DNA from: Paracoccus kondratievae
GTDB lineage: Bacteria > Pseudomonadota > Alphaproteobacteria > Rhodobacterales > Rhodobacteraceae
Assembly (NCBI RefSeq): GCF_009301415.1
Contig: NZ_CP045072.1
Coordinates: forward strand, 921,001-985,000
Direction: 5' to 3'
Length of the DNA stretch: 64,000 nt
The notes below the pieces were generated by a model. It was not told the origin of the DNA. It searched no databases and saw only the letters and a list, made by a program, of their open reading frames with translations. Each line of letters opens with the position of its first letter. Position 1 is the first letter of the stretch. Of the stretch, positions 25,994 to 33,897 are shown piece after piece. Both the position numbers and the translations under genes were made by a program.

Positions 25994-27436
25994 ATGACTT
26001 ATGTTACCCATTTTAATCTTAAAGAGAATCAGGACTTCTTGCGGGAAGGCAAGGATGGATGGGAAATAAACAAGGACAGTAACAGTTTTAACTTTAATAG
26101 TAGATATTTCGGTAACGGTTCCAATTATATCAATGGCATATCTGCGGAGAATAAGCCGGGCGGGGATCCGCTGATTGCTGAAAAGGGCGAAAATGTAACG
26201 CTTGTAAGTAAGCCGGTCGGTGAAATCTCTGGCGGGGGAGAGCAAAAGATTACGGCAGAATATGTCGGATCTTTGGCGATCGGCGTAAGCGATAACTCAG
26301 GTGGCGTCACCGCCATCACTGCGACTGGGACCGGTGGTGGCTCTTCAGGGGTGAAGATATCTCTGGTAATCCCTCCCATCAGGGGGCATGTGCTCAGGGG
26401 CGCCGATGGGAAGGTATATCTCGTAACTGATGTAAGTCTCTACCGGTATGACATGAAGGCGTCGGGTAGCTGCGAAGTCGGGGGAGTGAAGTTTTCCGTC
26501 AATAATACGCCTGCCTCTGAAATTCCTTATGCTCTTGCCATGAAAATCAGGGAGCATGGCAAGAACGTCTATGACGATGCTTATGCCAAGGCTTATAAGG
26601 AAGCGCCCTCTTATTATACCGAAGCGGAAAAGATTGCTTATGCAAAAAGCAAAGCTGAGGAAGCTTCTAAGGTGTTCAGACAGGCTGCCAATGACCTTGC
26701 TACGACAAGTGGACGGGGGTTTGTGGAGGATGCGCTATCCGGAAAATGGCTTAAATTTTCTTCGGGCTATGGCGATCTTAAAGAGGATCTGGTCATCTGT
26801 TTTGTCCGCGGCACCTTGCTCATGACGGATCGTGGTGAGGTTGCGGTTGAGGATCTTTGTGTCGGGGATCTTGTGCTGACGCGGGACCACGGGCTTCAGC
26901 CTGTGCGCTGGATCGGCTCGCGCCAGCTCTGGGCGCATGAGCTTGAGACGATGCCGAACCTGCGTCCGGTCCGCATCAGGGCCGGCGCGATGGGGCCGGG
27001 GGTGCCTGCCAGCGATCTGATGGTTTCGCCGCAGCATCGGGTGCTGGTGCGCTCGAAGATCGCGCAGAAGATGTTCGGCGCGATGGAGGTTCTGGTCGCG
27101 GCCAAGCAGCTTGTGCTGCTGGACGGGATCGACATCGCCGACGACGTGCAGGAGGTCGAGTATTTCCACATCCTCTTCGACCGGCACGAGGTGGTGATCT
27201 CGAACGGGGCCGAGACCGAGTCGCTTTATACCGGCCCGCAGGCGCTGAAATCCGTCGGCGACGAGGCGGTGCAGGAGATCTGCGCGCTTTTCCCCGAGCT
27301 TGCGGATCCGTCCCATGTGCCGCAGCCGGCGCGGTTTCTGCCCTCGGGCCGTCAGGCGCGCAAGATGGGGGTGCGGCATCTGCAGAACAGCCGCCCGCTT
27401 GTCGAGCATGATCCCGTCGGGCGCGCCCTTCACTAA
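25994..27436 (+). CDS. Hint (Hedgehog/intein) domain protein with variable AT-rich N-terminal region
   Basis: 480 aa; GAGGTAA before the start. Residues 1-265 have AT-rich codons, many Gly/Ser/Asn turns (GGGEQKITAEYVGS, TGTGGGSSG) and an Ala/Lys helix region (ASEIPYALAMKIREHG onward), with no known fold that I recognise. From C269 a Hint_2-type domain begins: CFVRGTLLMTDRG, VEDLCVGDLVLTRDHGLQPV, SPQHRVLV, YFHILFDRHEVV, SLYTGPQAL. This C-terminal arrangement is common in Rhodobacteraceae secreted proteins and is thought to self-process. The composition break at about 26,800 suggests that a conserved Hint tail has been joined to a laterally acquired head. Confidence 0.88.
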   Translation: MTYVTHFNLKENQDFLREGKDGWEINKDSNSFNFNSRYFGNGSNYINGISAENKPGGDPLIAEKGENVTLVSKPVGEISGGGEQKITAEYVGSLAIGVSDNSGGVTAITATGTGGGSSGVKISLVIPPIRGHVLRGADGKVYLVTDVSLYRYDMKASGSCEVGGVKFSVNNTPASEIPYALAMKIREHGKNVYDDAYAKAYKEAPSYYTEAEKIAYAKSKAEEASKVFRQAANDLATTSGRGFVEDALSGKWLKFSSGYGDLKEDLVICFVRGTLLMTDRGEVAVEDLCVGDLVLTRDHGLQPVRWIGSRQLWAHELETMPNLRPVRIRAGAMGPGVPASDLMVSPQHRVLVRSKIAQKMFGAMEVLVAAKQLVLLDGIDIADDVQEVEYFHILFDRHEVVISNGAETESLYTGPQALKSVGDEAVQEICALFPELADPSHVPQPARFLPSGRQARKMGVRHLQNSRPLVEHDPVGRALH

Positions 27437-27738
27437 GGGCCGGGGGATGCCGACGGGGATCACGCCCGTGGGCCGTGTCCCGGCACATGCGGCAGGCTGA
27501 CCGATCTGCGCGCCGGGGCCCTGTCTGCCCGGCCGCAGGCCCGATGCGGCCTTGTGCCGGATGATTGGCATGCGTGGTGCACGGTCTTCACATCCGGCCC
27601 GGGGTCGCATGATGCGCCGTAAAGGTCTCTCCCGTGTCGGATGAACCGTCGCACGTACCCGCAATCCGACTGGCAGGCGGGCGCCGGCATCTGCTTGGCC
27701 CGAATGCGCAATGGGGTGCTTTGGTGGGGAGGTATCTG
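27437..27738. other. Intergenic region after the Hint gene, no gene seen
   Basis: About 300 bp, GC-rich. Several short frames cross it without ribosome sites; no RNA gene or clear terminator was recognised. Confidence 0.4.
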
Positions 27739-27957
27739 ATGAATTCCGACAGTCATCGGTCCTGGTACGAGGCCGGGTTCGCAGACGGGCAGCAGGCGGT
27801 CCTGAAGGTTGTCTCGGAGCTTCTCTCGACAACGGCAGAGATGGTGCCCGAGGGCGAAACCCGCCGCATCGTTTCCAGCCTGGGTGCGATGATTGCCCTG
27901 ATGGCGCCGCAGACGGCTGAGGCCCGCGATCCGACCGGCCGGAATACCGGTTTGTGA
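27739..27957 (+). CDS. Small hypothetical protein (72 aa)
   Basis: The ATG at 27739 has GGGGAGG about 7 nt upstream, which makes it preferable to an in-frame ATG at 27634 without one. Sequence: SWYEAGFADGQQAVLKVVS then a helical region and MIALMAPQTAEARDP. It is amphipathic and mostly helical, with no Cys and no clear TM. The family is not recognised. It lies between the Hint gene and the lipoprotein/lectin pair and may belong to the same accessory unit. A GC-rich hairpin follows its stop. Confidence 0.5.
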   Translation: MNSDSHRSWYEAGFADGQQAVLKVVSELLSTTAEMVPEGETRRIVSSLGAMIALMAPQTAEARDPTGRNTGL

Positions 27958-27960
27958 TGA

Positions 27961-27988
27961 CCGTCCCGCCCCGTGTCGGGCGGGGCGG
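27961..27988 (+). terminator. GC-rich hairpin after the 72-aa gene
   Basis: CCGTCCCGCCCCG-TGT-CGGGCGGGGCGG folds into about 12 bp with one bulged C. It has no T run, so it is perhaps a Rho-independent-like pause or mRNA end. Confidence 0.5.
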
Positions 27989-28053
27989 AAGTAACGGCGG
28001 GCCCGGGAGTTCCGCGCCCTGTCTTGTGTAATGGTAGCAGAAGGTAACCAGAG

Positions 28054-28332
28054 ATGAACAAATTCCTGCCGGTCCTGGCGCTGGGGCTGCTTGCGGCCTG
28101 TTCGATCGACCCCAAGGATTATGAAACGGCGCCGGTGACGGTCCAGACGGCCTCGGGCCCGGTCACCTGCCAGCTTTACACCAGATCGCTCGTCACCTGG
28201 GACCGCTCGATTGATCGCCCGGCGAATATGACGGTGGCTGCCGCGGATCAGATCTGCCTCAGTGAAGGGCAGCGTCAGAAGGCCGCGGGCACCAGTCCCG
28301 CCGGCGCCTCTGAACCCGATTTGTCCTTGTGA
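28054..28332 (+). CDS. Small lipoprotein
   Basis: 92 aa. The signal peptide MNKFLPVLALGLLAAC gives a lipobox LAAC at Cys 16, so the protein should be lipid-anchored. The mature part has two more Cys (PVTCQLY, DQICLSEG), possibly disulfide-bonded, and ends in a polar Ser/Ala tail. The family is not recognised. AGGTAACCAGAG precedes the start. The stop overlaps a possible GTG start of the next frame; the more likely start of the lectin gene is 60 nt on, so the two are probably co-transcribed. Confidence 0.7.
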   Translation: MNKFLPVLALGLLAACSIDPKDYETAPVTVQTASGPVTCQLYTRSLVTWDRSIDRPANMTVAAADQICLSEGQRQKAAGTSPAGASEPDLSL

Positions 28333-28391
28333 AGCCGCGCTTCGTAAGCCCCGGCCGCGGCCGGGGGTCGATCAGGATCGGAGATCAGAAG

Positions 28392-28775
28392 ATGTTGGAT
28401 GATACGCGCTCTCCTTTTACGCAGAACCTGATCTGGACCGGAGAGCTTCAGATGATCAGCGCCTCGGGCGAGCTCTTCAACCATGTTGATGCGGGGCTGC
28501 CGATGTGGGCGGGCAGTGGTGACCGGAGTGTCCGGATCAGCACCTCATTTGTCGCGCCTTTCGGTGCGGTTCCATGCGTGAACCTGGGGCTGAGCGGGCT
28601 TGATGCGGCGCATGACCAGAACCTGCGCTTCCGGCTCGAGGCGGTGGAGGTGACACGCTCTGGTTTTGTGGTCGAGTTTGTGACCTGGGGCGACACGCAT
28701 ATCGCGCGGGCCTCGGTGACCTGGCAGGCAATCGGCCCCTCAACAGGCAGCCACGATGCCGTCCAGAGTAACTGA
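28392..28775 (+). CDS. H-type lectin domain protein
   Basis: 127 aa from the ATG at 28392 (AGGATCGGAG upstream; an upstream GTG at 28329 is possible). The whole protein fits the H-type lectin domain (PF09458): WAGSGDRSVRISTSFVAPF, PCVNLGLSGLDAAHD, a conserved R before the next strand (RFRLEAVEV), SGFVVEFVTWGDTHI and a final ASVTWQAIG. H-type lectins such as discoidin and snail agglutinin bind GalNAc-like sugars as trimers. In bacteria the domain often sits on secreted or phage-tail proteins. No signal peptide is visible. It is downstream of the lipoprotein and Hint genes. Confidence 0.82.
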   Translation: MLDDTRSPFTQNLIWTGELQMISASGELFNHVDAGLPMWAGSGDRSVRISTSFVAPFGAVPCVNLGLSGLDAAHDQNLRFRLEAVEVTRSGFVVEFVTWGDTHIARASVTWQAIGPSTGSHDAVQSN

Positions 28776-28793
28776 GCCTCCCTTCGACACAGA

Positions 28794-28816
28794 AGGTCCC
28801 CAAAAGGGGGGAACCT
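28794..28816 (+). terminator. Hairpin after the lectin gene
   Basis: AGGTCCCC-AAAA-GGGGGGAACCT gives a stem of about 8 bp with one mismatch, 20 nt after the stop. It has no T run. Confidence 0.45.
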
Positions 28817-29031
28817 AACTACAGGAAAACTCGGGGGTAAGGGTGTATCCGGCCCCGTTCGTGCCGATCAATTTGGGGCGGCGGGGATACCATAGCCGTT
28901 TTGTGGAAACGAAAGACAGCCCCGTTCCGATCACACAGCGATCTGGGAACGGGGTTCAGTTGTTTCGGGCAACGCCGAGGGTCAGCGTGCCCCCCGGTGC
29001 TGGTGCTGAAAGCGTGGCGGCCGTATGGTGG

Positions 29032-30195
29032 TCATATCCCGTCGATGAGGTGCTGGATGATGCCGGTCAGCAGTGCAGTCTGCCTGCCGATCATATCTGC
29101 ATAGATAAACTCGTTGCGGGCATGGGCACCGTCGCCGACCGCGCCGAGACCGCAGAGAACCGGACGGCCCAGTCCAGCGACAAAGTTTGCGTCGCTCGCA
29201 CCGCCCACAGCGACATTTTGCAAAGCAAAGCCCAGTTCGCTTGCAACCTGCCGCGCATGTTCGAGCAAGGGCAGCGAAGCTTTGGTCAGCTCCATTGGCG
29301 GGCGGTTCCAGTTATGCCTGACCTCGATCTTGACCCGGGGGTCCGAGACCGTGACTGCGTCGAAGGCGGTATCGATGCGGGCCTGCTCGTCCAAAGACCT
29401 CACCCGGATGTCAAACTGAACCGCACAGCGGCCAGCGACGACATTGCTGCCGGTACCGCCTTCGATCAGTCCGGCGTTGATCGTTGTGCCCTTTGCGGGA
29501 TCGGCAGCGGCGATGATGGCGGTGATGAATTCGGCCATGGCGTGGATCGCGCTGGCCCCGGCTGCCGGGTTCAGACCGGCATGCGATTCAACCCCGGTTG
29601 CGATGACCTTGAACAGGCCAACGCCCTTGCGTTCGGTCTTGACCGCACCGTGGTGGCTGGGTTCCAGTACCAGCGTTGCATCAAGTGGTGCCGTAACGTT
29701 TTCAATCACCTTGCGTGATGCGAGCGAGCCTATCTCTTCGTCGCCGTTGAAAAGGAAGGTGACGGTCGGGACCTGCAGACCGTTTTCGCGCGCCAGCCGC
29801 AGCGCCCAGATACCCTGCACGACCCCGGTTTTCATGTCGAGAATCCCGGGGCCGCTAAGGCGCAGCCGCCCGGTGTCGTCCTGCGATGACCGCTCACCCC
29901 AGGCGGCAAGCGTGCCCCGGGGCCAGACCGTGTCGTAATGCCCGATGATGGCGATATGACCGGTTCCGCTGCCCGGATAGGTCAGGGTGACGATATCGCC
30001 CTGTTCTCCTCCGGGATAACGCTGCATCTCGGCGGGTTTGCCAAGGCGTCGCTCTGTCAGATCAATCAGCAGCGACAGGCAGGCATCCAGTCCTTGACGG
30101 TCGTAGCTGTGGCTTTCGCATTCGACCAGCTCGATGATATCGGCTGTGATCTGTTGGACGGTTTCCGCTGACGGAAAGGGTGTTGAAACGTTCAT
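29032..30195 (-). CDS. M20-family metallopeptidase (carboxypeptidase G2 / AbgA-like)
   Basis: 387 aa. The di-zinc site residues are visible: GHYDTVWPRG (H-x-D), GILDMKTGV (bridging Asp), NGDEEIGS (catalytic Glu-Glu), EPSHHG and a C-terminal AHARNEF (His). The dimerisation domain lies between (about 190-300). Such enzymes cleave C-terminal Glu from folate or p-aminobenzoyl-glutamate. It lies 15 bp downstream of an AbgT-family transporter, the same combination as E. coli abgAB/abgT, which supports a p-aminobenzoyl-glutamate or acyl-amino-acid hydrolase role. No signal peptide, so cytosolic. Confidence 0.9.
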   Translation of the reverse strand: MNVSTPFPSAETVQQITADIIELVECESHSYDRQGLDACLSLLIDLTERRLGKPAEMQRYPGGEQGDIVTLTYPGSGTGHIAIIGHYDTVWPRGTLAAWGERSSQDDTGRLRLSGPGILDMKTGVVQGIWALRLARENGLQVPTVTFLFNGDEEIGSLASRKVIENVTAPLDATLVLEPSHHGAVKTERKGVGLFKVIATGVESHAGLNPAAGASAIHAMAEFITAIIAAADPAKGTTINAGLIEGGTGSNVVAGRCAVQFDIRVRSLDEQARIDTAFDAVTVSDPRVKIEVRHNWNRPPMELTKASLPLLEHARQVASELGFALQNVAVGGASDANFVAGLGRPVLCGLGAVGDGAHARNEFIYADMIGRQTALLTGIIQHLIDGI

Positions 30196-30210
30196 TGCGC
30201 GCTCTCAGGA

Positions 30211-31752
30211 TCAATAGCCGGGGCCAAAGGGGAAGCCGGTGAAATACCAGGCCATGAAAAAGGCCATCCAGACGATCCAGACCACGATGGCGATCGGGAT
30301 GGTGAACGAGGCAAGTGTCCCGATCCCCGCGCTTTTGCGGTATTGCTGCATAAAGCCAAGCGCCATGACGAAATACGGGCTCATCGGGGTGACGCTGTTG
30401 GTGACGGAATCCGCGATCCGGTAAACGGCCTGCGTCGTCTCAGGCGGGATGTTCAGCAGCATCAGCATCGGCACGAAGACCGGAGCGGCCAGCGCCCAAA
30501 GCGCAGATCCGCTGGTGATGACAAAGTTCATGAAGGTAATCAGGATCGCAATCCCAAGCAGGATTGCCCAGCCCGGCACGTTCATCTTTGCCAGCCATTC
30601 GGCGCTGGTGATCGCCATGACCTCGCCGATCTTGGTCCATTTGAAATAGGCAAGGAACTGCGCGATTGCAAAGAACAGCACAAGGATCGGGGCGAGTGAA
30701 CGTACGCCATCAATCATTGCGTCGATGATGTCGTGGCTTTTGGCAAAGCTGCCGCTGACAAAGCCGTAGACCAGGCCAATAGTGGTAAAGAACAGGCAAA
30801 GAATGAACGCCATGCCGCTGAACACGACCGAGTTCACGATGCCTCCGCCTTCACCACGCAGGGGCGAGTTGGCAGGCACCAAGGCAAGAACGATCACCGC
30901 CGCGAACACCAGCGCGGCAAGGCCGGTCAGGCGCATTGCGCGGCGGGTAGCGGGCGTAGTCTCAAGCGTGGCAAGCTTGGCGGGGTTGGTCAGGTCAACA
31001 TCGTCATCCACTTGCAGATCAGGACGGCGGACCAGCACTTTTTCAGTCACTACCGTGATTGCCAGCGCGATCAGGAACGAAGAGGCGAGGCCGAAGTAAT
31101 AGTTAGCAACCGGAGTCACGACATAGGCCGGGTCGATGGTATGGGCAGCCGCCGTGGTCAGTCCTGACAGCAGCACATCCGTCGTGGTCAGCGAGGGCGA
31201 GGCGTCATAGCCTGCGGCAATCGACACATAGGCAACCACGATCCCGATCAGTGGGCTGCGCCCTGCTGCCAGAAAGACCATCGCGCCCAGCGGGATCAGC
31301 GTCACATAAGCGGCGTCGCCCGCGACGTGACCGACCATGCCCGCCATCGACAGTGCAAATGTCAGGTATTTGGCCGGAACACGGGTCACCATCCCCCGCA
31401 GCAGCGCGTCGATCAGGCCAGATTTCTGTGCCACAGCAATACCGAGCAGCACGGTGATGATCGTGGCCATGGGCGGAAAAGTGGCAAAGTTCTTGACTGC
31501 CGTGCCCAACACCATCTGCAGCCCCTCGGCGGTGAACATGCTCAGCACGGTCACTTCTTCGCCGGTTGCGGGGTTGGTGGTGCTGGCACCGGCCAGAAGG
31601 GCGCTGATCCCCGCCAGAAGGATCGAGAGGATCCAGAACAGCCAGAACGGATTTGGCAGCAGGTTGCCGACTTTTTCGACGATGGCAAAAAAGCGGAATG
31701 CGCGCTGCAGCCCTTTTGATGCGGACGGTTCCGCAAACGTTTCATTGGTCAT
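30211..31752 (-). CDS. AbgT-family transporter
   Basis: 513 aa with about a dozen hydrophobic segments. Family landmarks include an N-terminal FFAIVEKVGNLLPNPFWLFW, VPAKYLTFALSMAGMVGHVAGD, YDASPSLTTTDVLLSGLTT and NFVITSGSALWALAAPVFVPM. E. coli AbgT imports p-aminobenzoyl-glutamate; related MtrF and YdaH work as sulfonamide exporters. The direct downstream M20 hydrolase gene favours uptake of an amide-linked glutamate compound. It is divergently transcribed from a LysR gene, the probable regulator, with 163 bp between the starts. Confidence 0.92.
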   Translation of the reverse strand: MTNETFAEPSASKGLQRAFRFFAIVEKVGNLLPNPFWLFWILSILLAGISALLAGASTTNPATGEEVTVLSMFTAEGLQMVLGTAVKNFATFPPMATIITVLLGIAVAQKSGLIDALLRGMVTRVPAKYLTFALSMAGMVGHVAGDAAYVTLIPLGAMVFLAAGRSPLIGIVVAYVSIAAGYDASPSLTTTDVLLSGLTTAAAHTIDPAYVVTPVANYYFGLASSFLIALAITVVTEKVLVRRPDLQVDDDVDLTNPAKLATLETTPATRRAMRLTGLAALVFAAVIVLALVPANSPLRGEGGGIVNSVVFSGMAFILCLFFTTIGLVYGFVSGSFAKSHDIIDAMIDGVRSLAPILVLFFAIAQFLAYFKWTKIGEVMAITSAEWLAKMNVPGWAILLGIAILITFMNFVITSGSALWALAAPVFVPMLMLLNIPPETTQAVYRIADSVTNSVTPMSPYFVMALGFMQQYRKSAGIGTLASFTIPIAIVVWIVWMAFFMAWYFTGFPFGPGY

Positions 31753-31894
31753 GGTAACCTACCCAAATGCGACCGGCGTTATGGCACAGGGGGAAACGCT
31801 GCCGCGCGGTCCCATGCCGGGAGGAGTGATTGTGTAATGGGTGTTGGTATTTAGTCCCCAGCCGTGCAACAAGCAGCATTAAGTTCACGGATCA

Positions 31895-31909
31895 TTGCTT
31901 TAAACGCAA
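31895..31909. promoter_or_regulatory. LysR-type operator candidate
   Basis: TTGC-N7-GCAA dyad (a T-N11-A type box) ends 6 nt before the LysR start, in the divergent region facing the AbgT gene. The position fits autoregulation of the regulator and control of the transporter operon. Confidence 0.45.
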
Positions 31910-31915
31910 AGCGGA

Positions 31916-32812
31916 ATGCAGCATATCGCCCTTCGTTATTTTCAGGAGGTGGCCGAGACCGGCTCGATCACCAAAGCGGCCACACGGCTGAACGTCTCAG
32001 CATCGGCTGTCAGCCGCCAGATCATCAAGCTGGAGGAAAACCTCAGCGCCACGCTGTTTGAGCGTCATCCACGCGGTATGGTGCTGAGCCAGGCGGGCCA
32101 GCAACTGGCACGCCATGTCAGCCGCATCGCTCTGGAAACCGAAATGGCGCTGACCGAGATCCGGAATTTTCAGGCCGCGGATCATGGGCATATCAGGCTG
32201 GCAAGCTACGAAGGTTACGCGATCGAAACGCTATCCCAGGCGGTGGCGCGTTTCCGCGAAAAGCATCCCAAAGTCACGGTTCATGCCTGGGTCGGGAATT
32301 CCGAGGATATCTGTGCCCGGGTGCTGGCAGGCAAGGCCGATATCGGGATCACTTATAGCCACAGCTCGCCTCCGGGGTTGACAATCCAGCTTGTCGAGGT
32401 GCGGCCGATCTATGCGCTGATCCCGCGCGACAACCCGCTGGCACGCCGGGCATCGGTGTCGCTGGAAGATCTGCGTGGACAGGACTTTGCCTTTCCCGAC
32501 AACAGCCGCAGTCAGCGCAAGCTGATCGAGACCGCTCTGGCGGCGCGGGGGTTCAATCTGAACCGCGTCTTTTCGACCAATTCGATGGCCATGCTGAAAA
32601 CCGTTTCCTGCATGACTGGCTGCGTCATGTTTTCGACCTCGGTTCGTGGGCAGATGCATGGCATCACCCAGACCCATGCCGAGGTCGCGGTCGAGGATGA
32701 GGTATTTTCGGGCAGCGTGCTGCAGGTCGTGACCATGGCGGGACGCCAGTTGCCGCAGCCGGTGCGCAACTTTCTTGCCAGCGCTTTCGGGATCACCGAG
32801 CCGCTGGCCTGA
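31916..32812 (+). CDS. LysR-family transcriptional regulator
   Basis: 298 aa, standard LTTR size. The N-terminal winged helix (about 1-60) reads LRYFQEVAETGSITKAATRL then ASAVSRQIIKLEENL, typical of LysR recognition helices. The C-terminal effector-binding domain has blocks GHIRLASYEG, DIGITYSHSSPPG and MTGCVMFSTSV. It is divergent from the AbgT/M20 operon, so probably its activator, with the substrate or a breakdown product as ligand. A TTGC-N7-GCAA dyad lies just before the start. Confidence 0.9.
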   Translation: MQHIALRYFQEVAETGSITKAATRLNVSASAVSRQIIKLEENLSATLFERHPRGMVLSQAGQQLARHVSRIALETEMALTEIRNFQAADHGHIRLASYEGYAIETLSQAVARFREKHPKVTVHAWVGNSEDICARVLAGKADIGITYSHSSPPGLTIQLVEVRPIYALIPRDNPLARRASVSLEDLRGQDFAFPDNSRSQRKLIETALAARGFNLNRVFSTNSMAMLKTVSCMTGCVMFSTSVRGQMHGITQTHAEVAVEDEVFSGSVLQVVTMAGRQLPQPVRNFLASAFGITEPLA

Positions 32813-32876
32813 GTGGATGCGTGCAGGGCGGAAAGGGCAGGGGGCATGGCCTATTCAAGATGGGCTGCCGACCGGG

Positions 32877-33389
32877 CTAACCTGGGCTTTTCTCGTCTAG
32901 CTGATGCACCATGATCAGTTCGTCCACCTTATGTCCGTCCTCAATCGTTGCTGCAGGTATTCTGCCGACCGTTTCAAAGCCGTGCCGTTCGTAAAAGCGA
33001 ATGGCCCTGGCGTTGCTATGGTTGACGTTTAGTTCAAGCTGGCGCACCCCGATCTGTCTGGCAAAATCTGTGACCACCTGCAGCAAATGCCTCGCGAGGC
33101 CAGAGCCGCGTTCGCTTTCCCGCATGTAAACCATGATGATAGTTGCGCGGTGAGAGCGCTTTTCCCCAAGCTGGGGCAATAGCCCCATAATTCCCACCGG
33201 CTCTTGCCCTTTCAGCGTGACAAAGACATGGCACTTCATCCGGCTCTGCCATTCCTCGTCGGACAAAGACGACCAGTCTGCGAATGTGTTGGCGAAGGCC
33301 GAGGGGGCCATCTTTAGCGACTCGAGCCTGATCTTTTTAAAGATCGGCAGATCTTCGGCTTTCAGCTCTACGACCCGCACATCGTCCAT
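32877..33389 (-). CDS. GNAT-family N-acetyltransferase
   Basis: 170 aa. GNAT fold: the beta4 region is GIMGLLPQLGEKRSH, motif A for acetyl-CoA binding is RESERGSGLARHLLQV (Q/R-x-x-G-x-G/A type), and motif B is LNVNHSNARAIRFYERHGFE, the C-terminal N-x-x-A-x-x-x-Y-x-x-x-G-F signature. The substrate cannot be told; small-molecule amines or antibiotics are possible. It stands alone between LysR and the integrase remnant next to tRNA-Arg, so it may be a recent acquisition. Confidence 0.87.
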   Translation of the reverse strand: MDDVRVVELKAEDLPIFKKIRLESLKMAPSAFANTFADWSSLSDEEWQSRMKCHVFVTLKGQEPVGIMGLLPQLGEKRSHRATIIMVYMRESERGSGLARHLLQVVTDFARQIGVRQLELNVNHSNARAIRFYERHGFETVGRIPAATIEDGHKVDELIMVHQLDEKSPG

Positions 33390-33470
33390 GGGTTTTCTCC
33401 TGTCTCGCGCCTGACAACCTCGACAATGACGCCCAACATCGCAAGGAGGTAATGACGGTCTGTGACCTTG

Positions 33471-33719
33471 TACGCGCGGCTCAATGACCTGCGAGGCACA
33501 GCCGTCACGTTGTTGGCCAAGGCTGGCGCGAGGTGCCTCAGATCGCGTCGATCACCGGGCACACGCTGCAATCGGCTACCCGTATTCTTGAGAAGTACAT
33601 GGTGATGACGCCTGCGCTTTCGAGGGCCGCGATTCAGGCTTTCGAGATCAGCCCGGCCACCGCCTTTGCAAACCGGCCCCGGGAAAAGGGCAGAGCAGTG
33701 AAAAGACGCAATAATGTCT
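33471..33719 (+). pseudogene. Remnant of a tyrosine integrase C-terminus
   Basis: Two pieces in different frames give the conserved end of an integrase. NDLRGTAVTLLAKAG (33483 onward, frame 3) is the HxLR-containing helix region, with N in place of the usual H. VPQIASITGHTLQSATRIL plus EKYMVMTPALSRAAIQAF (frame 2) contains the second catalytic His (TGHT) and the Tyr (KYM). A frameshift near 33525-33535 separates them and the N-terminal part is missing. It runs up to the 3' end of tRNA-Arg, so an element once inserted there and has been lost or decayed. Confidence 0.75.
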
Positions 33720-33729
33720 GGATATTAAA

Positions 33730-33806
33730 TGGCGGACCCGGAGCGATTCGAACGCCCGACCCCCAGATTCGTAGTCTGGTGCTCTATCCAGCTGAGCTAC
33801 GGGTCC
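33730..33806 (-). tRNA. tRNA-Arg (anticodon ACG)
   Basis: 77 nt with encoded CCA. On the minus strand: acceptor GGACCCG/CGGGTCC, D arm GCTC/GAGC, anticodon stem CCAGA/TCTGG with loop CTACGAA (anticodon ACG, A34 presumably edited to inosine), a T arm with GTTCGAATC, discriminator G and CCA. The 3' end abuts the integrase remnant. Confidence 0.96.
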
Positions 33807-33897
33807 GCTGTGAGGCGGTGATTTAGAGACAGTGCCGGGGGGGTGCAAGGGCAAAAATGACCGTTTGAAGAAATTTTCGTCTCGACTCTGTTTAACC

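Noticed and set aside
26735..27832. Reverse-strand frame of 365 codons over the Hint domain
   Set aside because: Antisense to the conserved Hint_2 domain; Arg/Pro-rich, no start signal.
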